Assembly: GCF_947507565.1 (NCBI RefSeq)
Contig: NC_089192.1
Coordinates: forward strand, 1,236,690-1,300,689
Origin: Oscarella lobularis
Taxonomy: Eukaryota > Porifera > Homoscleromorpha > Homosclerophorida > Oscarellidae
Length of the DNA stretch: 64,000 nucleotides
Direction of reading: 5' to 3'
In this document: piece by piece, positions 60,401-64,000 of the stretch
Position numbering within the stretch: the first letter of the stretch is position 1
How the letters are laid out: each line of letters begins with the position of its first letter
Translations under genes and position numbers: made by a program
Notes under the pieces: model-generated
Database searches by the model: none
Told to the model about the DNA's origin: nothing
What the model saw: the letters and a program-made list of their open reading frames with translations, nothing else

Positions 60401-63221
60401 CCTATTTGTTATGGACAATTCCGGCAGCATTCCTTTCGGTGATTTCGTGAAACAAAAGACTTTCGTGAGCAGAATTATCGACCACGCTCTGACCATTGGA
60501 TGCCACGCTTGCATCCGCGTCGCCGTCATCACCTACGCGCATCATCTCAAAATAGAGTTTGATTTTGACGCCCATTCGATAGGAGCGACTCCTCGAGCAG
60601 ATCTCAAAGCGGCCGTTATGTCTATTGCCTATGTAGGCGGTTGGGCTACGAATACTAAAGTAGCCTTAGATATCGCTCACACGCTTTTGCACGACGTCAA
60701 TAGAGGAGCAAGAGTCGGAGCCAAGAAGATTGTCTTTGTTCTGAGCGACGGGCACTCCAACTTGGGCGGAGATCCAAAGTTTTCCGCGGCAGTACTGAAA
60801 GCGGACGCCACCGTTATTGCTATGGGAGTTGCAAACTTCAGATCGGTGTCGAGTCAACAGGAGCTGAGAGACATCGCCACTAGCGACGATCACGTCTTAG
60901 TGTTGAATAGTTTTGACGATATGGAAGACATCGTCGATTACTTCGGCTCAAGTATGCGTAATAGAGTTTCTTCACACGGTCTTTGTTACATATATTTTGT
61001 TTGCCCTTGTTTAGAAGCTCGTTGCGATTTAACGGACTTGGCAAAGAATCGACCTGAAGACTGGAATTCTATTAAAGACGGTTTCAAGAAGCTGAAAAAA
61101 GACGGTGTCATCAACGACATGGCAGCCCTTCATGCTCAAACGTTTCGAAGATTCGGAGCTTCTCACAGGTAAAGAAAAATTTATATTATTCAATATTGCT
61201 TTCATGTTGTTTCCTAGTGGCGCCGGGTTTCTTCCGTGGCATCGCGCCTTTCTTCTCATGATCGAACGCGCTCTGCAAATCGCCCAGAACGACGACGCCT
61301 TACGCCTTCCCTATTGGAACTGGACGAGCGAAGACGTCAAGACGTCGAAGATATGGGACGATCTCGGCGGTGCACAGAACGGCGTTTCGACGGACGGCTT
61401 TTGCGTCAATACAGGCGACTTTAGAAAATCCGTCTGGCACCCGGATCCCTCCGAATGCATTACGCGAAATATGATAACGCCTAGCCCGGGTTCGTCTCAA
61501 GTGTCCCAGTCGGCATTAGACGCCGATCGCGAGTTTCTTTATCCCTACTCGTTATTTCGTCGAATAACGGAAGGAGGCGGCGGTCGTCACAACACCTTGC
61601 ACGTTCGTTTTGGTGGATTGGAAGCGAACATGGCAACGGCTGTATCACCCCTCGATCCTGTCTTTTACTTCGTAAGAAAAGAAAACCTTTCGATATTGTT
61701 CTTTTAATGTTGTCTTTTTTTCTTCTTCTAAGCATCATTGCTTCATCGATCTTCTCTGGTTTGATTGGCAAAAGCAGTGGGGCGAAGGCCCTGAAAACTA
61801 TCCGGTCGCAGGCGAAGTGTACAATCTTCGTACGCCAATGCGACATCTGACCGCCGTCTACCCCGGTACGAACAGGCCTCTCTTGTCCAAGCCGGACTGG
61901 ATTCGTCCCGTCAACTTGCTCAAAATCACCGACCTCGGATACACGTACGACTCGTCCGGATCGATATTTCACGTCGACCGGCGCCGACGCTCGGACTCGA
62001 CCGATGCGGATCAAATTCATTCTGCCCTTCTCAATGGCAGCGCTTTGACGGACAGTCAAGTCCAACAGCAGGAATTTGACGCCCAGTGCGGCTTTCTCAG
62101 CGACTCCCTCGATGCTTCTCAACTCGACACGTGCATTCGTCGCGGAAAAACGCCCGGCGTTCGTCTCGCTTCCGGTCCGAATCAATTCGAAGGTCGAGTC
62201 GAAGTTCTTTGCGACGGCACGTGGCACGCCGTCTGTGACGACAATTGGGACGACGACGACGCCGAGGTCGTTTGCGGTCAGCTCGGCTTTTCCGGCGGCA
62301 AAGCGTACAACGATTCGGAGTGGACGTACGAGTCGAATGATAATCTCGCGACGAGTTTCGACTGTACTGGAAACGAAGAACTGCTTCAAGACTGCTCGCA
62401 CGATCACGTCGACGTTTTCACTAATGCAGCAGCCGGCTTTTGTCCTTACTACGGGTACGCCCAAGTGGTGTGCGATCCAGGCAAGGAGCACTTGTCGTCA
62501 CGCTTTATACACGTGTTATATTATTTGGTTTGTTAGGTGTTAGGCTATCTACTATTGGGGACTCTTCCGGTTACCTTCATGTGTACAACGCTGCCCAGAA
62601 AGTGTGGGGTCCCGTGTGCGGCGCACGAAATTGGGGAAAACGTCATCATTCAGAAGCGTGCGAAGCAGCCGGTTTTGGTCCTTCGGCTCTCGGAGTCAGT
62701 CAATCGTCTACGTCGAAACCCATTTTAGAAACGACGTACGTGGGATGCCTTTCCAGTGCGAGAAAGGCAATCGATTGCAGAGGAGTCGAGTGGGACACAG
62801 CATCGTGCGACGACTCGACGAATGATCTTTACGTCTCTTGCCTCGACTGTACGTATGCAGTTTCCAACAGAAATAATGTCATATAATTAGTGTGCTTTCT
62901 TTTGTAGCTGTTCGCCTTGTTGATGGACCTAGTGCTCGTGAAGGCCGAGTCGAAGTCTTTCATCAAGGCGTCTGGGGCTCGGTGGGTTATCTGCTTTGGG
63001 ACGAAGATGATGGTGACGTTGTCTGCCGTCAATTGGGGTATGCAGAGGGTGCAGAACTGGTCTACTATCAATCGTTTTCGGCCGGTCCGAGCATCGTTTG
63101 GCTTGATCGCGTTCAGTGCACGGGACTGGAAGCTTCTCTGAATAAATGTCGCCATTCTGGATACGGCGATGCTTTGTACGACGTTCAGCGTCGGAGTGCA
63201 GCCGTCAAATGCAAGCCATAG
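57411..63221 (+). CDS. Secreted EGF / Ala-rich silk-like / vWA / tyrosinase / SRCR protein 2
   Basis: Tandem paralog of the gene at 49710, same six-exon structure: 57411-60951, 61015-61168, 61218-61671, 61733-62480, 62537-62848, 62908-63221, about 1840 residues. The GC donor after 62480 is conserved. A signal peptide is followed by a low-complexity Ser/Gly/Thr/Pro segment absent from the first paralog. Nine EGF domains follow, several of them identical or nearly so (58248-58361 against 58362-58475; also 58020-58248). Next come a TPTP linker, about 550 Ala-rich residues with GGGYGYCYTYGYGYGYC, a vWA domain (DNSGS near 1001), tyrosinase (FLPWHR, LPYWNW, GGGRHNTLH, HHCFIDLLW), an RRRR site and three SRCR domains. 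All copper-ligand motifs and SRCR cysteines look kept, so both copies are probably functional. Confidence 0.88.
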
Positions 63222-64000
63222 TGCACAGGCTTTGTCGCCACAGGATTTGTCTTTTTGTTCTACACGCATGCGCTTTTCTGTCTTTCACTGATCTCTGGGG
63301 CTAATCCCTCAGTCTGCAGCAAATCTCAAGTCTATGAGTGAGCGTTTGAGTATCTACGCGATGCGCCACGCGTTTTAGTGCATCCGTGACCGTTTTCTCG
63401 CACGCGGGTCTCACTGCTGACCATCATATGCGGTGTCCTGCTTGTTTCGTCAGGTCTTCTAGTCGATTCCACGCTCTATGACTAATCCCTCGGTGTTGTT
63501 TATCGTCCATGAGTTTCCTAATGATCGTCACTCACCTGCCGGGCCAGTGAAGACACCTACAAACTTGAGTCTGTCTACAAGAAATCAGAATAAATGTGAC
63601 GTCATATCCTGCCAGGTTCATAGAGAAGTCGATTGAGTAGCAGTCCTTTTCTGACACAATACCGATATGGACACATAGAGGGACCCAAGAATTTCTATGA
63701 CCAATTCAATTGAACGTAAGTCGCAGCTGTAGTTAGCTTAGACACATACATACGGTACTCCTCCTTACTCGATTTTCCTCTGTATTATAAGCCTCGATCG
63801 CGCGCGCGCACTTGGCAATTAGTTGTTAGGAAGTGCCTGAATAAACTGTAATTATTCCTTCCTCTTCGAGCTTCCGGCGAAGTTCTGATTCTGACGTCAA
63901 GTTATGAGTTGTACCTGGTTGAGATTCTTCTTTGTTACTGTAATAGTGTCTGTATTTGCCTTCCTTGTTGAGCCCATACCCAAACACATTCACCTACGTT
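63222..64000. other. Intergenic tail of the window
   Basis: No gene recognised. An AATAAA at 63840-63845 follows a CG-repeat (about 63798-63809). It could be the poly(A) signal of a transcript from the second EGF-tyrosinase gene with a long 3' UTR, but this cannot be shown from sequence alone. Confidence 0.4.

Noticed and set aside
1-64000. tRNA and rRNA genes
   Set aside because: No T-arm GGTTCGAAT-type block with a matching acceptor stem and no rRNA-like stretch was noticed by eye; a covariance-model search was not possible here.

Overview
The window looks like nuclear DNA of a gene-compact early-branching animal, most likely a sponge (a homoscleromorph is my guess, not proven). Introns are short (about 50-200 bases, GT-AG with a few GC-AG). 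Nearly all coding sequence is modular extracellular protein: cadherin, EGF, Ig, collagen Gly-X-Y, vWA, SRCR and tyrosinase. No bacterial operon, tRNA, rRNA or CRISPR was seen.

Region 1 (1-11175, +) is the 3' part of a giant cadherin gene. It has 20 visible exons and about 26 cadherin repeats built on a four-repeat super-module. Four EGF domains, one transmembrane helix and a short tail with five NPxY motifs follow. The 5' end lies outside the window.

Region 2 (about 11325-48960) is a tandem array on the minus strand of one gene family. Each protein is a type II membrane protein: N-terminal transmembrane segment, furin-like RxKR site, short collagen stretch, five Ig domains, and a C-terminal domain with four conserved cysteines that I do not recognise. 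Five copies look intact (13882-16448, 19167-21872, 26597-29233, 29593-32218, 45467-48092). Four long copies are broken by a frameshift, a large deletion, a 563-base palindrome or a MITE-like insertion, and several shorter relics remain. TM types and C-terminal types are combined differently in different copies, which suggests recombination between paralogs. Behind most copies, on the opposite strand, lies a decayed POLE4-like (DNA polymerase epsilon histone-fold subunit) sequence. This suggests that the unit duplicated was a tail-to-tail gene pair. The array is framed by repeated intergenic blocks.

Region 3 (49710-63221, +) holds two tandem paralogs with an unusual architecture: signal peptide, 8-9 EGF domains, Pro/Thr linker, about 550 residues of silk-like Ala-rich sequence with Cys islands and a Gly/Tyr/Cys motif, vWA, type-3 copper tyrosinase, and three SRCR domains. 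This is the best candidate for an undescribed system: a secreted structural or adhesive protein carrying its own tyrosine-oxidising domain.

If the family assignments hold, all three regions encode cell-surface or matrix adhesion. The array has features (tandem copies, pseudogenes, domain exchange, Ig ectodomains) seen in recognition-receptor families, but that role is inference.
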